From NCBI GenBank assembly GCA_963969345.1, contig OZ017767.1, positions 11,538,471 to 11,602,470 on the forward strand: a stretch of DNA of 64,000 bases, read 5' to 3'. The translations under genes and the position numbers were made by a program. Positions within the stretch are counted from its first letter, which is position 1; the number at the start of each line of letters is the position of its first letter. The stretch comes from Turbatrix aceti. Taxonomy: Eukaryota; Nematoda; Chromadorea; Rhabditida; Panagrolaimidae. Below the pieces are notes generated by a model. It was not told the DNA's origin. It was given only the letters and a program-made list of their open reading frames with translations, and did not search any database. Shown in pieces: positions 12,446 to 25,275 of the stretch.

Positions 12446-13287
12446 TTACCGGTCTGACATCATCTGAAAAAAACAAAGATAATTATCAAGATGTTTTTTA
12501 GTTTATCTATTATATTTGCATTTTTGTGTAAAAAATGACTTTCGAAATCGGATTAAGCTGACATAAGCTTATGAATTATGAAACTTATGACACATAATGA
12601 CTCTGACTCATGCGAATGTCTGTCAAAAGCCGTAAATCTACCGTAACCCAATTTGTTTGTTTTTTTGAGGTGCAAAAGAAAAACAAACCTTGACAAATTC
12701 TTCGTAGTCGATTTCACCGTCACCGTCGATATCGACCTCGGCAATCATTTCGTCGACTTCGTCTTCGCTGAACTGCATGCCCATATGCACCATGAAATAT
12801 CGAAATTCCTGTGCAGTAATGACACCGTTGCCGTCCTTGTCGAATACCCGAAAGGCTTCACGAATCATTTCAGAGTCAGTCTCCTTCATCATTCGCTTCA
12901 TCATGACACAGAATTCGGGAAATTCAATTTGACCGTTTCCATCGATGTCGACTTCGTTGATCATCTCGAGAATTTCCTGTTCGGTGGGATTCTGGCCGAG
13001 AGAACGCATAGCAACGCCCAATTCCTTGGTTGAGATGGTACCGTTGCCGTCTTTGTCGAACATCATAAAAGCTTCACGGAATTCATCAATTTCCTCAGGA
13101 GTAAGCTGCAAGGTAGAACGACACGTCAAACTCGGTGATTTCATTTTGTAGAGTGACTCGGATGCCACTCAGGGGATTGGTATAAATGCAATCCAAAAAG
13201 GGAGTCAACACCTACCTGTTTGATGATTTCCTCGCTAAACTGCATCATGTTTGATGAGCTCTGAGGACCAGCTGCGCCGAGAGCCAT
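12446..13287 (-). CDS. cal-1: Calmodulin-like protein, CAL-1 orthologue
   Basis: Three exons (13216-13287, 12689-13105, 12446-12463) give 168 residues with matching phase-0 junctions. The start [20 protein letters not shown] is an N-terminal extension absent from canonical calmodulin but typical of nematode CAL-1. Four EF hands follow, with Ca-binding loops [36 protein letters not shown] and [12 protein letters not shown], all with acidic residues at positions 1, 3 and 12. The tail exon encodes MMSDR and a stop behind a clean TTTTTTTCAG acceptor. The four loops predict a Ca2+ sensor that binds target proteins. A TATA-like box lies about 55 bp upstream of the ATG. Upstream of the ATG, frame and a weak acceptor (TTTATAG, exon from about 13302) would also allow a longer isoform. 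Identification is strong; extra upstream exons cannot be excluded. Confidence 0.93.
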
Positions 13288-13341
13288 AGCGTTCGCGTAC
13301 AGCTATAAATGTGAAAGAATTATGAATTTGTAATTACCGGG

Positions 13342-13351
13342 ATTTATAAAT
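13342..13351 (-). promoter_or_regulatory. TATA-like box of cal-1
   Basis: The minus strand reads ATTTATAAAT about 55 bp upstream of the chosen cal-1 ATG, a normal spacing for a TATA element plus a short leader. This supports transcription starting close to that exon. Confidence 0.4.
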
Positions 13352-14818
13352 AATGGCCAATCAACAGGAAAAAAAGAAAATCAGCAACGGGATTGCGTGC
13401 CTGGATTGCACCTTGTAAGGAGGGAAGCACACGATAGCAAGGGTGGTGTGAATTTATAAGAAGTAGGAGGCCCAGAACAACCGCTGGGGAAAGGGAGGAG
13501 GCAAAAGTGGAAACGGAAAAAAAGAGGGCATGGCCTGATCATGCTACTGACGCTGACGTCTGTGGTTTTTTGGAAACACATTTAGTGCCAAAGTATTATA
13601 CGTGCAATCTGACCAAAATGAACCTTTTCTCAAAACTGGCAAACATGCAAAAAATCAGGAAATGAACTTTTTATCTGATTTTGGTGTAAAAAATTGTTTT
13701 CACTTGAAATGAAAGACTTTTTTGGGGTACGAGGTTTTCTGGTTATTAACCAATGCTAGGCGTCATCAAATTATACACAAACGTTTGACAAAAAAAAGAA
13801 AAAGCTGGCGCAGGATCCAAAAATGCGAACACATCAGTATTTTTGCAGGAAAAAGTATTTCGTATTAAAAGTACCAAAATTTTAAATATTTGAAATGTTA
13901 CATGTTCACAACATCTTTCAGAAGCATAAAGTATCAAATAAAATTTGCCAACAATAAAAAAAATCTCTATTTCGACGTAAATCCGTCTTTATCAAACAAA
14001 AAGCTGCTTTTAATAAAAAATAATTCCAAATTTATCATACTAATATTTATGACGTGTTATCCTCTCGACAATCATGTCACGTCACACAGCTGCCCCTTAC
14101 CTAACGCATGTAAATTCAAATGCGTGTATAACGACAATTTATAACACCTATCAAGTATAAAGAACGCTTTTTTATACTATTCTTGGTTCAATTAATTATA
14201 TTTTATGCATACGTATGGTAAAGTCATGCCAGGCACTTAGGGGCTTTCAGTTGAAACCAAGTAGTAGTTATGGAAACACAAATACCGTAAAAACCGTAAA
14301 AAAGGGAATTCTGATGTTGAAAGTAAAAAAATCGTAAAAAAAATAAAATTTCGTAGGCGTAAATAATATTTTTGAAGTCAAATTTTTCTTCAAAAACAAA
14401 AAAAAGAGAAGAGAATGCGGTTATGGCGTAGATATTATGTTGTTTTGGCCGGAATGGGTAAACCGATAATCATCAGAAGAGGCGAGACAACTGTTATCCC
14501 ACCCCTTCTTAGCCTCTGCCAACTTGAGACAGAGAACCTTTTACTAGCCGGCTTGACTTACTAAATAGCTTGGTTGGATCTTTGAGGTAGCAAGCGAGAT
14601 AACAATGAACAAGAACACACAACTATCGTTTGAGTGAGTGTGGATGAGCTAAGTAGGCCTGTTGTTCAAGCCAGACGACCGACATCCACATATTTCAGGG
14701 CGAGGGTGATATTTGATAATAATGAAAAGAATTTTTTGAATACTTCAAGCATCACTCCCGCGATCAGACACCTTCTCACCCCCTCCCTAGAAAAATGCCA
14801 TAGCCAGCGAGCAACTCA

Positions 14819-14851
14819 CCCCCCCCCCCCACTTCTTCCTGGGGGGGGGGG
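14819..14851. repeat. C12/G11 homopolymer hairpin
   Basis: Twelve C residues, a 10-base spacer (acttcttcct) and eleven G residues form a perfect GC hairpin in an AT-rich setting. The stem could strongly impede polymerases or sequencing. Confidence 0.7.
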
Positions 14852-17800
14852 CGGAATGGTAGGTACTACCCGGTTATCCAGCACTCATTCCCAACCAAAG
14901 TCGCTTCCTTTTATTCAAGATGCCCTCCTTATGAGTAAGAAAAAAAAGGGTTGGCTTTCATTCCCTCGCACACCAATTGTATTACTGGCTTTGAGTGACA
15001 AAACTCTCGCATCCACCTTGTTGCCAGTCTGCGCCGGCTTTGGCCTTGGAATGGAGACAATTCGATTTACCCAGCCATCCGTCCCACGCCGTCTTTGGAA
15101 TACCAAAGCCGTGTTATACATACATAACAGAATTAACTGATAATGTGGTATAATTCAATTCTACAGTGCGTGCGTGAGTGCACAAAGTGGTAAATATCAA
15201 CATGTAAAGAAAGGTAAACCGAAAAACATGATTAAGTACAAAAAAGTGATTTGTGGTTGATATCTTCATAATATGGATATGAACCAAAAATCACTTTTAC
15301 AAAAATCCGAAAAATCCGCGAAAACCAACAATCAAAGGCAAAGAAGCAAAAAGCAGGCAATTACGCAGAGAAAATATTACCCCACCGGTAACAACTGTGA
15401 AATTCAATCTCAATTGTTGCAGTGCAAAACGAAGACAACTCTTGCAACACACCTTTGTGTCGAACAAATCAAATGCACCTAACCTAAACTCGTTTGCCTC
15501 TCTCGGTGTGTGTAAGCATTACATCACGCCATCATTCCTTTGTTCCTTGGTTCAACAGCAGCATCTTGCAATATAAATTGACGTTACTTAAAGAATTTAA
15601 AGGGTTCTCTCTGAAACAAAAAATGCTAGCAAGAAGAGATGCCCTTGGGCATGCGAACGTTGACAACAAGTGAAAATGCATACCTTATGGGCCACAAAAT
15701 ATTGCTTGCTTTTAAATACATAAAAAAATAAGGAACAATAAAAGCGCCGAGATTTACTTCCCCATTTTTAATTGCCCTTTTTGACGACAAAAATCAGGAA
15801 ATCAGGATCAACGATCACATTCCTGGTTGGCCAAGCAAAAAAATGCGACACCAAATGTCGGCAATAAAAAAACAATCACCTCAGGTGGTCGCAGTAATAT
15901 TTGTTCGGTGAACATGTGTACATGATCAACAAGGAACAATCATTTACCGATGTCTCATTGGCGATTGCGATTGTGGTTCACTAACACAAGGCACCAAGGC
16001 GAGCAGAAAAACAATAAAGGTGAAATGAAAAACATATGAAAATCACCAAAAGAACACCCAAGTGCGTACGCGCAATTTCAAAATTTTCGTGGTAGGATGT
16101 CAAAAATTCAAAAAGACGACCTTTACACCTTTGAAATTTCAAAAACATTTTTTTTGCTTTTCTGAAGGAATGGTTTTCGATCTTTTTCAAACATACAAGC
16201 GTTATGTATGCAGAACTTTTTTCTTTTTGTATTCGTTTTGTAAATGCTAAAAGGATAAAAAAAAACACTTATGTCGGATAAACTTTCATGAATTTTTTTT
16301 GTTCGTTTTTTTGCACTTCAAAAGCATCAACCATTGAGCGTTGCTAGACAGAACCCATTTCATTCTTTTTTTTCACGTTTAAAGTTTAAAATTCAGTTCG
16401 AAAAAAATAAATTACGTCAGTTTAAACGTGAGATTACCAAAAATGTGCTCACACCCTCACTTTTTTTTCGGCATGAGATTCTTTTTATGGTGCCAAGTGA
16501 AGCACATGTGTGTATCGTAAAAGTTAAAAATGTACGCAGCAATAAAAAAACTTGTAGTGAAATTGGATTTTGTTATGCAACAACAAAAAGAAGAAGAACC
16601 GAACATCGTTAGCTACTACGTCATGCTGAGCAGAGCAGACTCGTTTGCGCCTACACTCACTTGTATTTTGCAAAAAAATGTGCAAGTTTGGGGGTTCTAC
16701 TATTTTTGAACTTTTGTCAAAATTTGGAAAAACAAGGCCGAAACAAAGTACATAATGTCTTTTTTTTGTTAAATATCAAAGTTGATTTTTTTTTAATGCA
16801 AAAGTTTGTCAAATTCCTGTCACCTTTGCAAAATTGTTACGCACTCATTTGAAAAAAAATATGACATGAACGTGAAATTCAATGCCGTCAGAGATCGACC
16901 AATGAGCATTCCAATGGGTTAGGAGGGGGTGTTGCCCATCACACTCTTCGGTCCGTTGCCTCCGGGGGACCCGATAACCTTCCAGACAAATTTGAACAAC
17001 TTTAAAAAAAATTGTGAGTGTAAAAAATGTGTCATGACGTATAAAAACGAGTTGCAAAGAATTTTTTTTCAATAATAAAAACACAAAGCACAGGTGAACG
17101 CGACTATTCCGGGAATCGTTCATCGACGATAACTAGATGAATCAGATGGGATGCAAGACGATACTCTGTTTCCTCTTTCGTGCAACCAATGCTTCAGTCC
17201 GGGGTAAGCGAGACTGTGAGCGTGGAAACCTAAGCCGTCACCAAGGTCAGTCAGTTAGCAAACTTGCATGAATGAATGAATTCAAAATAGAAAAGAAAGA
17301 GAAAAAACAATGTTCCATTTAAAATTTTTGTAGTCCACAAAATGTTTTAAAAGAAAACAAACTTTGTTTCTTCGTCGACGATACTCAGTTGAAAATACAC
17401 GGTATCGTGTAAATCGTATCATTTTGGTTCCAAAGTTGGTTTACAAAATTACAGAATATAAATTTGATCGTTTCACTAACAAATGCGTTCGTTGAACAGA
17501 GTTGGAAGAGAAAGGAAATTGAATTCATTGTTTTTTGTGTATTTATACAAAAAATTGAACGCTCCCTACAAAAAACAGTCCACAAATCTGCGAACTGTCA
17601 ATCAATGTCAAGCTTAGGAAAGGGTAGAAAAAAAGTTGCAGCAATGTAAGCAAAAACATGTCAAAAAGGTGACTTTTGCATGCTATTTTGTTTTTCTTCA
17701 TTAAATAAAATTTAGAAAAAAATTTAGAAAATTTTAATTTTTTGAATTGTTCATTTGAAAAACTTTTATTTTCATTTTTCATTCGTCAAAAAAAAGTAAA

Positions 17801-20800
17801 AATTTTGATGCCAAAAAAATGTGGCAAAGGTGTGACAAATTACCCCAAACCGAATGACAGGTGACAAGACAAAAAAACGGAAGAAATAAAAATTTATCAT
17901 TTCTCCAATAATAATGTCATAGCCAAAGGGGCCGACTAAAGATTATAATCTTTCAATCAGACAGAGAAACAAAGGAGACATGAGGTAAAAATCCCGCATA
18001 ACGTATGTATTTATTACTGACAGGAAGATATCGTTCGCTCATCAAATGCCTCCTCAGATGATTTTCATTTACAACACCGACAGCAGTCAGATGGCATTTG
18101 TTGCAATGAACTACTATACTATATCTGCTATTTGCCGAAGACATTACTACTAAATTTAAAATTTAAATGAAGCCATAATCATGGTCAAAATCCAGTGCTA
18201 GAGAAACACAGGGGTTGCAAAGAAGCTTTAAAAAAAGAAATTTGACATTTATTTTGATAAAATAATCAGGGGTAATAATTTTTGTTCTAAAAAAATTAAA
18301 AAAACCCACGCATGCATGCATTTGTACATTTGGTAAAGAAAATATGTCATTTAAGGGAAAAAGCAACTGTTAACGCAGAAATCCGCTCATAACAATGTCT
18401 AACACCAGGGGATAAAAAACAAAGATTAATCTTGGCAAAACAGAAAACAAGAGATTTTGACATTAACTTATGTTTTTTTGTATAAATTTTTTCCCCACAA
18501 ACATGTGAGTGAGTCAGACAAACATGTTAGCTCGCAATCCATTGATCTACACGCCAGCACGATGCAAGAGCAAGAAAATCTAACAACCAGCAACTAACTA
18601 CATGGGTTATCTCGTGGATACCCCTGTCCTCTTTCTAGTTGATCGATACTGACTGCTGGAAATATGAAAAAAAAAGAAATGAAGATACTACGCTGTGTCT
18701 TCATCTATCGTTTGATGTTTTTTGTCGTCTACCTCCACTGTACTGTCCGTATTACAAGTAGCACTCATACGCGCATTATTACAGGTGTTAGACAACATCA
18801 AGAACACTCATCTCGCCTTTCCTCGGCGACCGGCCCCCCTGCGTGTGGAAAACGTGTAAGAAGCATCTTGAAAAAATGGTAAATCAGTAAAGACAAAAAT
18901 CGAGGAGAACATACGTCAAACAGGCCCTCTTGGCACGTTAAAATTGTTGACTTCCGCACTTGACCTACAACTACAACCTTTTTTTCCGATTTTTAAAATA
19001 TTGAAACAGTAAAAAAGTTGGTTTACAAAATCTATTTTAGAAGGAATGTGTTAGAAAAAATTTGGTGGTACAGTGATCGGATTCTTAAAACCTTTGAGCT
19101 TTGTTCTTTAAAAATCATTTTAATTTTTGTTAAATTTCTTTTAGAAAATGTAAAACAAAAATTTAAAAACAAACAACACCCCGTACAAAAAATATAAAAA
19201 AATAGCATAACATTCATTAAAAAACAGAATAAATACCTATGTATTCATTCTGTATTAAAACGGAAATTCGCGCGTAAAGCTTCCCGATTAATACGTATTT
19301 TTAGCACTTTGATTACGTAGATACCAAGTGTAGAAAGGACAGCCATAAACAGATGTAAATAGCTAATACGAGCACAATCTGCGACGCTTTCGTTGCTGGT
19401 TAATCATTTTTTACACAAAAATGCAGCTTTAAAATCGTTTGACGTAAAAAATCCCAATAAACTTTTTTTCATTTGACTACCCCCGAACAATGATCGTAGG
19501 AAAAAGCACGTCACTTGGTCTTCAATTTGTGAAAGACCACTTTTTAACAAAGTCACTTAGCCATGGCATGCAGAACCAAAAAACAAAAATTTAATATTAG
19601 ATACTATTTTTTGGACTTTTAACAACGACCAAGTGCCTGATTGCCGCAGGGCTTTTTGTAAATATGTATTTATGTAACGAGCGGCTGCAACTAACACAAG
19701 TAGCATAGTTTTGGTGCCTTTTATCTTTCAACAACAGGAAGAAAATGTAGAAAACATCTTTGGTCAACAGAGGCTGACTTCGACTACGAGATGAGCAGGC
19801 AGGGGATTTCTGGTGAAAACAAAAAAAAACAGAAACAACTGAAAAAATAGGAGTCAAATGGGTGCAATTATCTATTTATAAATAAAATGTTATGTTTTTA
19901 ATTTAAATTTTTTGAAAACTACTTCATAAAATTTAATTTTTAGGGAAAAATTTACATATTGTCAAAAATAATAGGACAACTGAACGAGATTTTTTCAGCA
20001 TTTTGCAAGGTCCAATTTATCAAAAGGTGAAATGACAAGTTTGTTCCTCGTTTTTGTGGAACGAGGAACAATTAAGAAAATATAAATGACATGTGCCCTG
20101 CAAAGCTTGCAGAAAAAAGTAAGGTGATGTTTGGGTTTAAATGGGGTCATTGAAATCTTAAAGAAGATACTGCACTTTTTTCATTGGACCATGTACAATC
20201 CAGAGTTCAACAATATGTATCACCAGATCAGGAGTTTCACTCTTTCTGTTAGAAGTACAAATGTTTGTACCGTTGTCCTGAACAACAAAAAACCGCTAAA
20301 GTGGGCGACAAGATAATTAGCATTCCAGGAATGAATCTTTGTTTTCCGGTCTCAAGGAACCTCATTGAAGAGGAAACGGTTTGAAGTAAAATTGCGTAGT
20401 TTATTTGACAAAACACGGGAAAAGCAAACAATATATACGACAACGGTTTTTCGGTAAAACAATTTAAAATGGAATAGAATAGTTAACGCAAAAAGATTTT
20501 TCACACCAACGCAATTTTTTCAAAGTATCAGACCAAGCTAGTATGTACATATCAGAAATAATCCTATCAGTCTCAGGAACAGGATAAAAATGCCAACGTT
20601 GATTCTAAATTAAATAGAAATCAAAAATCAAAAACAACGAGACTGTTGTACATATTCAATAATTTCATTTATTTAAAAAAAAAATTCGAGATAGACTGTC
20701 ATATTTTTTTATTTTGATAAAAATACTCCTGGTCGATGGTAACTTAACTCAAATTTTTTTAATTTCATATAAAAAGTGAGTCTGAGTAAAACCGACAAGT

Positions 20801-22127
20801 TTCATGAGACCATGAGCTCAACAAAAAAATAACTTGAAATTGCATTAAATATAATGCCGCACAAAAAGTTGATAATTAAAGGGATGACTTCATTATTATA
20901 TTTTTGACGCCTCACGTCATGCCATGACAACAAGAGAAAAAAAAGGAACTAAAAAAATTGTTATGCATTCAATTATGAAAAAACTCGTCGCTGTTGTAAA
21001 ATCATTTTTGAAAAAAACACAGAATAGAACTTTCTTTTTCTTGCAGAAATAAAAACAGGTGTAGCGCAAATTTAGATCCTGATGAGAAAAAAAATGTAAT
21101 CAAAAGTACAAATATAAAATTCGTTGGCTATTTTTTGTATCATGGTATTGTTGAAAACAAAAAAATACTGTAACACTGACAGATCTTTACACCGCTGTCC
21201 ATGCAAGAAGCGGGTGTCTAGATGTCAGTGCGTGTTGCAGAATCAATCTGTTCACATGTTCGGATTTTATATTCCTACCGCCTGGTCCTACTGTGGCGTA
21301 AACATGTTAATAAAATTGTCTCACCCACTATAAACACACCGTTAACTTTTTAGTCAAAACAAAGTAAAAAATAGGATCTGAAAAGCATAAAATTCTATTT
21401 ATACACTAAAAAGCGATAAAAAATGCATTCCACTTATTTCTGGTGTTATTAACCATATTTGATTCTGTTCCCTTTTTGTCCATCCACGACCATAAACCAC
21501 CCTCCTCGCTTTTATCAATCCACCCTCGACTTTTCCGTAATAACCAGTCAACCATGCGACAGTTCATCAAGCCCCCCTCTCCTCGTTTGCATGCGTGCTC
21601 GACGCAGGAAAGGCATTACCCAACATTTTTCGGGCCTTGTTATCGTCGCCCTGGTCACTTCCGGAATTCTGGTAATAATGACAAATGTTTGACAGAGGCA
21701 TTCTTCGGTCTATTTTTTATGTTCCAAATTGCCGTGTAGTACAACATGCGTGCATTGTGGGGTGGAGGCTAAGCTAAGTAAGTAAATATTACTACAAATG
21801 GACAGGAAGACAGAAAAAAAGGCAAAGACGTTCGTTTGCAGCAAGTTCTCGCTATACTTCCTGTTATTTCTATGAAAAATATTCCCCTGATGAAAAATTA
21901 TGCACATTTGGACAAAAAGAAATGAAACTGGGAGAGAAAAAAATGAGACGGAGATAAATAAATTAAAAAAGCCAGACTAAAAATGTAAGGGTAGTTTTCA
22001 ATTTTCTGGGACTTATTTTTTAAAACAAAAATGTTTTGCAAAACGGTTTCCAGTAATTTTTTTTTATTTATAAGTTTTTTTAAATTAATAATTTTTTAAA
22101 TTTAAAAAATGTTTTTCCTCCGGTTAC

Positions 22128-22196
22128 GGTAACAGCCTCTGGTATATGTATAAAGGGTTGATCCCTACGATTACGGTAATAGCCGCTGGTACAGAC
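22128..22196 (+). repeat. Short imperfect tandem duplication
   Basis: Two units, TACGGTAACAGCCTCTGGTA and TACGGTAATAGCCGCTGGTA, lie about 48 bp apart and differ at only two positions. Purpose unknown. Confidence 0.5.
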
Positions 22197-24619
22197 GGTG
22201 CAAATAAAACGAACTTTAGTCGTGCACAACAGCTAAATACCGTTACTCCCAAATTGAATGAAATTGACTCAAATGCCACCAAAGCCAGAAATAAACTACT
22301 CAAACAATTGTGCAAGTTGTTGTTCATGCTCCTGATGTTGTTAACAGTTCGCTACACCTGGCGCGTGCAAAATGTCACATCTGTCAGGGAAGATTATGGC
22401 ATAAGGGAAGAATATTTTATGCAAACGTAATTGCGTCCAAAAAATGCGTCAAACAGTAGCTCAAAGATCCCAAAAAGAGTACAAATAATTGATATCTCAT
22501 CGTAATATCCGTCCAATAATGTCATTCCAAAAATAGCAAATTGTGAGCAGCCCCCGGGTATTTTTAGCCATTCGAGAATTTTTTTAAACCCAACGGGAAA
22601 CAATAAGAATAAAATATTTAGAATAGAATGCTTCTTCAAACTATAAAAAAATAGACCGAACAGATGTGTATCATAACAAAAAATAAATAAATATCACACA
22701 TTTAAACGCGGTTCTATGAATTTTATCGTTGTCGCTAATTATTTTTTATCTCATAAAAATCAGAGGCGTTACTAGAGTGTGCCGGATTGGGTTGGTAAGC
22801 CGAAAGCGATCAGGAGGTAGATCATTCGGCGTCAGAGCGATTTATTACCTCCGGCAACCGCGTTTATTGCCATTACGCAAACCAAGCCACCAGTCAAGCT
22901 GTTCAGGGGGGGAGTTAGACTTGATGGGAATTCCAAAAGCTGGTAAGCAAGAGAAAGTGTGGGTGGGTGAAGGGCAACAATGCCGGCTGTGACATTCGGA
23001 GTGCAGAAAACAAATAACAAATGCGATAACACGTGGAATCAATTTTATCTAACCAAGCGGTCATTTATGTGAGCGAAAAAATGTTTACAATTGTTTGCTG
23101 CTTTCTTGATCAAAAAATCATGGCCGAAATTGAATAACTTGTAAAAGTGAAAAAGTGCATGCGGGTAATAAAAAAAAATGACTGAACGTGTTTTTAGGGA
23201 TTTAAAACATCTGTGATATGTGATACGTTAAATGGGGTTATTATAAACTCAGATGGGAAACTAAAAAATTAAAAAAATCAAATGGCCGATAAAACATTCT
23301 AAGAGATAATTTTTTAATATTTGTTTTATTTGTTTTACAAATTTAAAATGCAACTTACAGCTTTAGTAAATCGTGGACGCATTTTTTATTGTAGTTGATT
23401 TCAGTTGTCGACAATTAGTAAATACAAAATATAAAAAAATCGAAGATCAGGAACACACAAAATAAGAATTCTTTGAAGAAGTTAAAACTTCTTAACTCAC
23501 TATTTTTGTTCGACGAGAACACAAAACTGCCACCAAGCTGACCTTTCAGAACCTACTAAATACTTCTTACCAGAATTCTCAGTCACGCTGTCCCGTGAAA
23601 TAAACAAAAACCAAAACTTCATATCCGTCCTGTCAGATCCTTGGTTGAATATGATTATTTTTTGACAGTTTCTGACTGTCAAAATTTTTTGACATCTGAT
23701 TTCTCTTAATCCTACGTATATGCAACACGCGGTAAAATGGGAAAAAAACTACGCCATGTTTAATTGAGACGTGAAACTACACCTACGCGATTCATAATTC
23801 AACAACCACAGAGAATTTTTTTGAAAGCAATAATGATTTTTGAAAAATAAATAATGCATTTTTTGAGCATTTCCTATCAAATGAAAGAGCAAAAATAACA
23901 ATACGTAAAAAACTGTATTTATGTTAGCTAAAATGCATATTTGATCGCGCGCTCTCTGTTCTTTGGCTAGCAAACATTTGATTACTAATTGCCATTTGAC
24001 GTTTGTGGCGCTCGTTAAAAAAAAACAATGTTTACAGATAGAACAATTTTTTCAGCAGCACTTATTGTCATCTTTATTTCCAATTAAAAAAGGTTGAAGA
24101 CATTTGAAGCGTGTTCCCGCGGAATATGTATGTACGCACTGATCCCTTGGTAAATTTTTTTGAAAGTGAAGAAAACGGAGAATTATGCTTCCACTTTTGA
24201 ATGCCTACCAAAATTCAAATCACACAGTTTTCCCAGACTTACTTTTAGATACACAATATGTGCATAATACAATTTTTTGTACAACACGAGCTCTATCACA
24301 CCCCGCGAGATACTTTTTACACCTTCTCCGAGCTCGTTAATGATCCTAGTGGGAACGCAAACATTCTTTGGTCAAAAATTTAAATTTACCGATTGTCGTA
24401 GCAAATCAAGTTTGGCATTGCTGCTTCGACTGACCCTGATCGGCGAAGTTTCTTTCTACCTTCGTCCGTCCGTCCATCACATGCGCACCGAAACGCTTCT
24501 GTCCAGTAGCTCACATCACTCTCTGCGACACTTTTTTTTCAAATACATAGGTATTGCTGTAGGCCGTCAGGGACGGGCTACAGGCGGGAGGAGGACAGGA
24601 GAGAGCGTCAAGGAGCGAG

Positions 24620-25071
24620 TTATTTATTGGGTCTTGGATACACATCGGTATGCTAATTAGATAGATAGGTAAGACAGGTGTGGGCAGTGAGGGAAGAGGA
24701 CGTGAGGACGTCAGGTATGTACATATTTGTAAACATTTTCACAAACATTCAGATTTTTTTAAAGGCTTGTGTTTTAAATATGTTAGTCGAAACGTTGAAA
24801 ACAATGAAATGATTAGAATAGAAATATTGTACAATCACAAAAAAATATTCAAACAAACCTGCTTGACTCGGCGCAACGGCATAATGTCAAAAAAGCCAAT
24901 TTTTTTGAGATCATGGCTGCCGCCAATTTGTTTGGCAATATCGTCGTAGGTATTGTTCATTTTGGTGACAATTATACACTGAATAACTCGAATAATTGAA
25001 ATATCGTCAATCAGCGGAATTTTGTACTCTTGGTTGCCTGTATTGAAGACGTGCCACAGACTATCGTCCAT
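24620..25071 (-). CDS. Small two-exon orphan protein (81 residues)
   Basis: Coding exons 24859-25071 and 24620-24652 join in phase 0 to give 81 residues starting MDDSLWHVFNTGNQEYKIPL and ending HTDVYPRPNK. The first coding exon is preceded by a strong acceptor (TTTCTTTCAG) and ends at CAG/GTTTGT. The last exon follows CTAATTAG. Upstream, a GTAAGTG donor after 25204 and a TATAAAAG box define a plausible 5'UTR exon. The frame has balanced, coding-like composition (IIRVIQCIIVTKMNNTYDDI in the middle) and no signal peptide, so the product is probably intracellular. I do not recognise a domain, and a different terminal exon is possible. The promoter-donor-acceptor-ATG series makes a real gene likely, but the function is unknown. 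Confidence 0.5.
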
Positions 25072-25267
25072 GGTTGACTGCTGAAAGAAAAAAATTATTT
25101 GAGGGAATTTTCTTTACATTACAAAAAAATTACCGTTGAAAATTTGAATTTTAATCATTTTTATTAAACTTAGATAGAAATAATATTTTCAGACAACACT
25201 TACTTTCGGGTCCTTATTGAAAGGTCAGACGAAAAAAATGTGAGCAGAGATAAGGGTGAAGTGGGGT

Positions 25268-25275
25268 CTTTTATA
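25268..25275 (-). promoter_or_regulatory. TATA box of the 81-residue orphan gene
   Basis: The minus strand reads TATAAAAG followed by GC-richer sequence, about 65 bp upstream of a GTAAGT donor. This spacing fits a short non-coding first exon. Confidence 0.5.

Larger units (their letters stand above)
13400..24600. other. Eleven-kilobase gene-poor stretch
   Basis: I scanned both strands for frames joined by plausible splice sites and found no gene I can support. The longest open frame (14634-15140, plus) runs through a C12/G11 tract and is low-complexity. An isolated plus-strand frame at 21595-21674 starts MRARRRKGITQHF, has a hydrophobic stretch and meets a GTAATAATG donor, but no downstream exon was found. 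GC-richer islands occur at about 14460-15120, 16900-17130, 22750-23000 and 24420-24720. They could be promoters or enhancers of flanking genes, or unrecognised non-coding RNA genes. No tRNA cloverleaf or snRNA signature was seen. Confidence 0.5.

Noticed and set aside
14584..14600. TTGAGGTAGCAAGC, which contains the let-7 seed
   Set aside because: Beyond the seed it does not match let-7, and no foldback precursor surrounds it.
14634..15140. 168-codon open frame on the plus strand
   Set aside because: It runs through the C12/G11 tract, giving Pro and Gly runs, has no domain, signal or splice context, and codon composition like the flanks.
21595..21674. Possible first exon MRARRRKGITQHF with a hydrophobic stretch and GTAATA donor
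   Set aside because: No downstream exon could be found within several kilobases.
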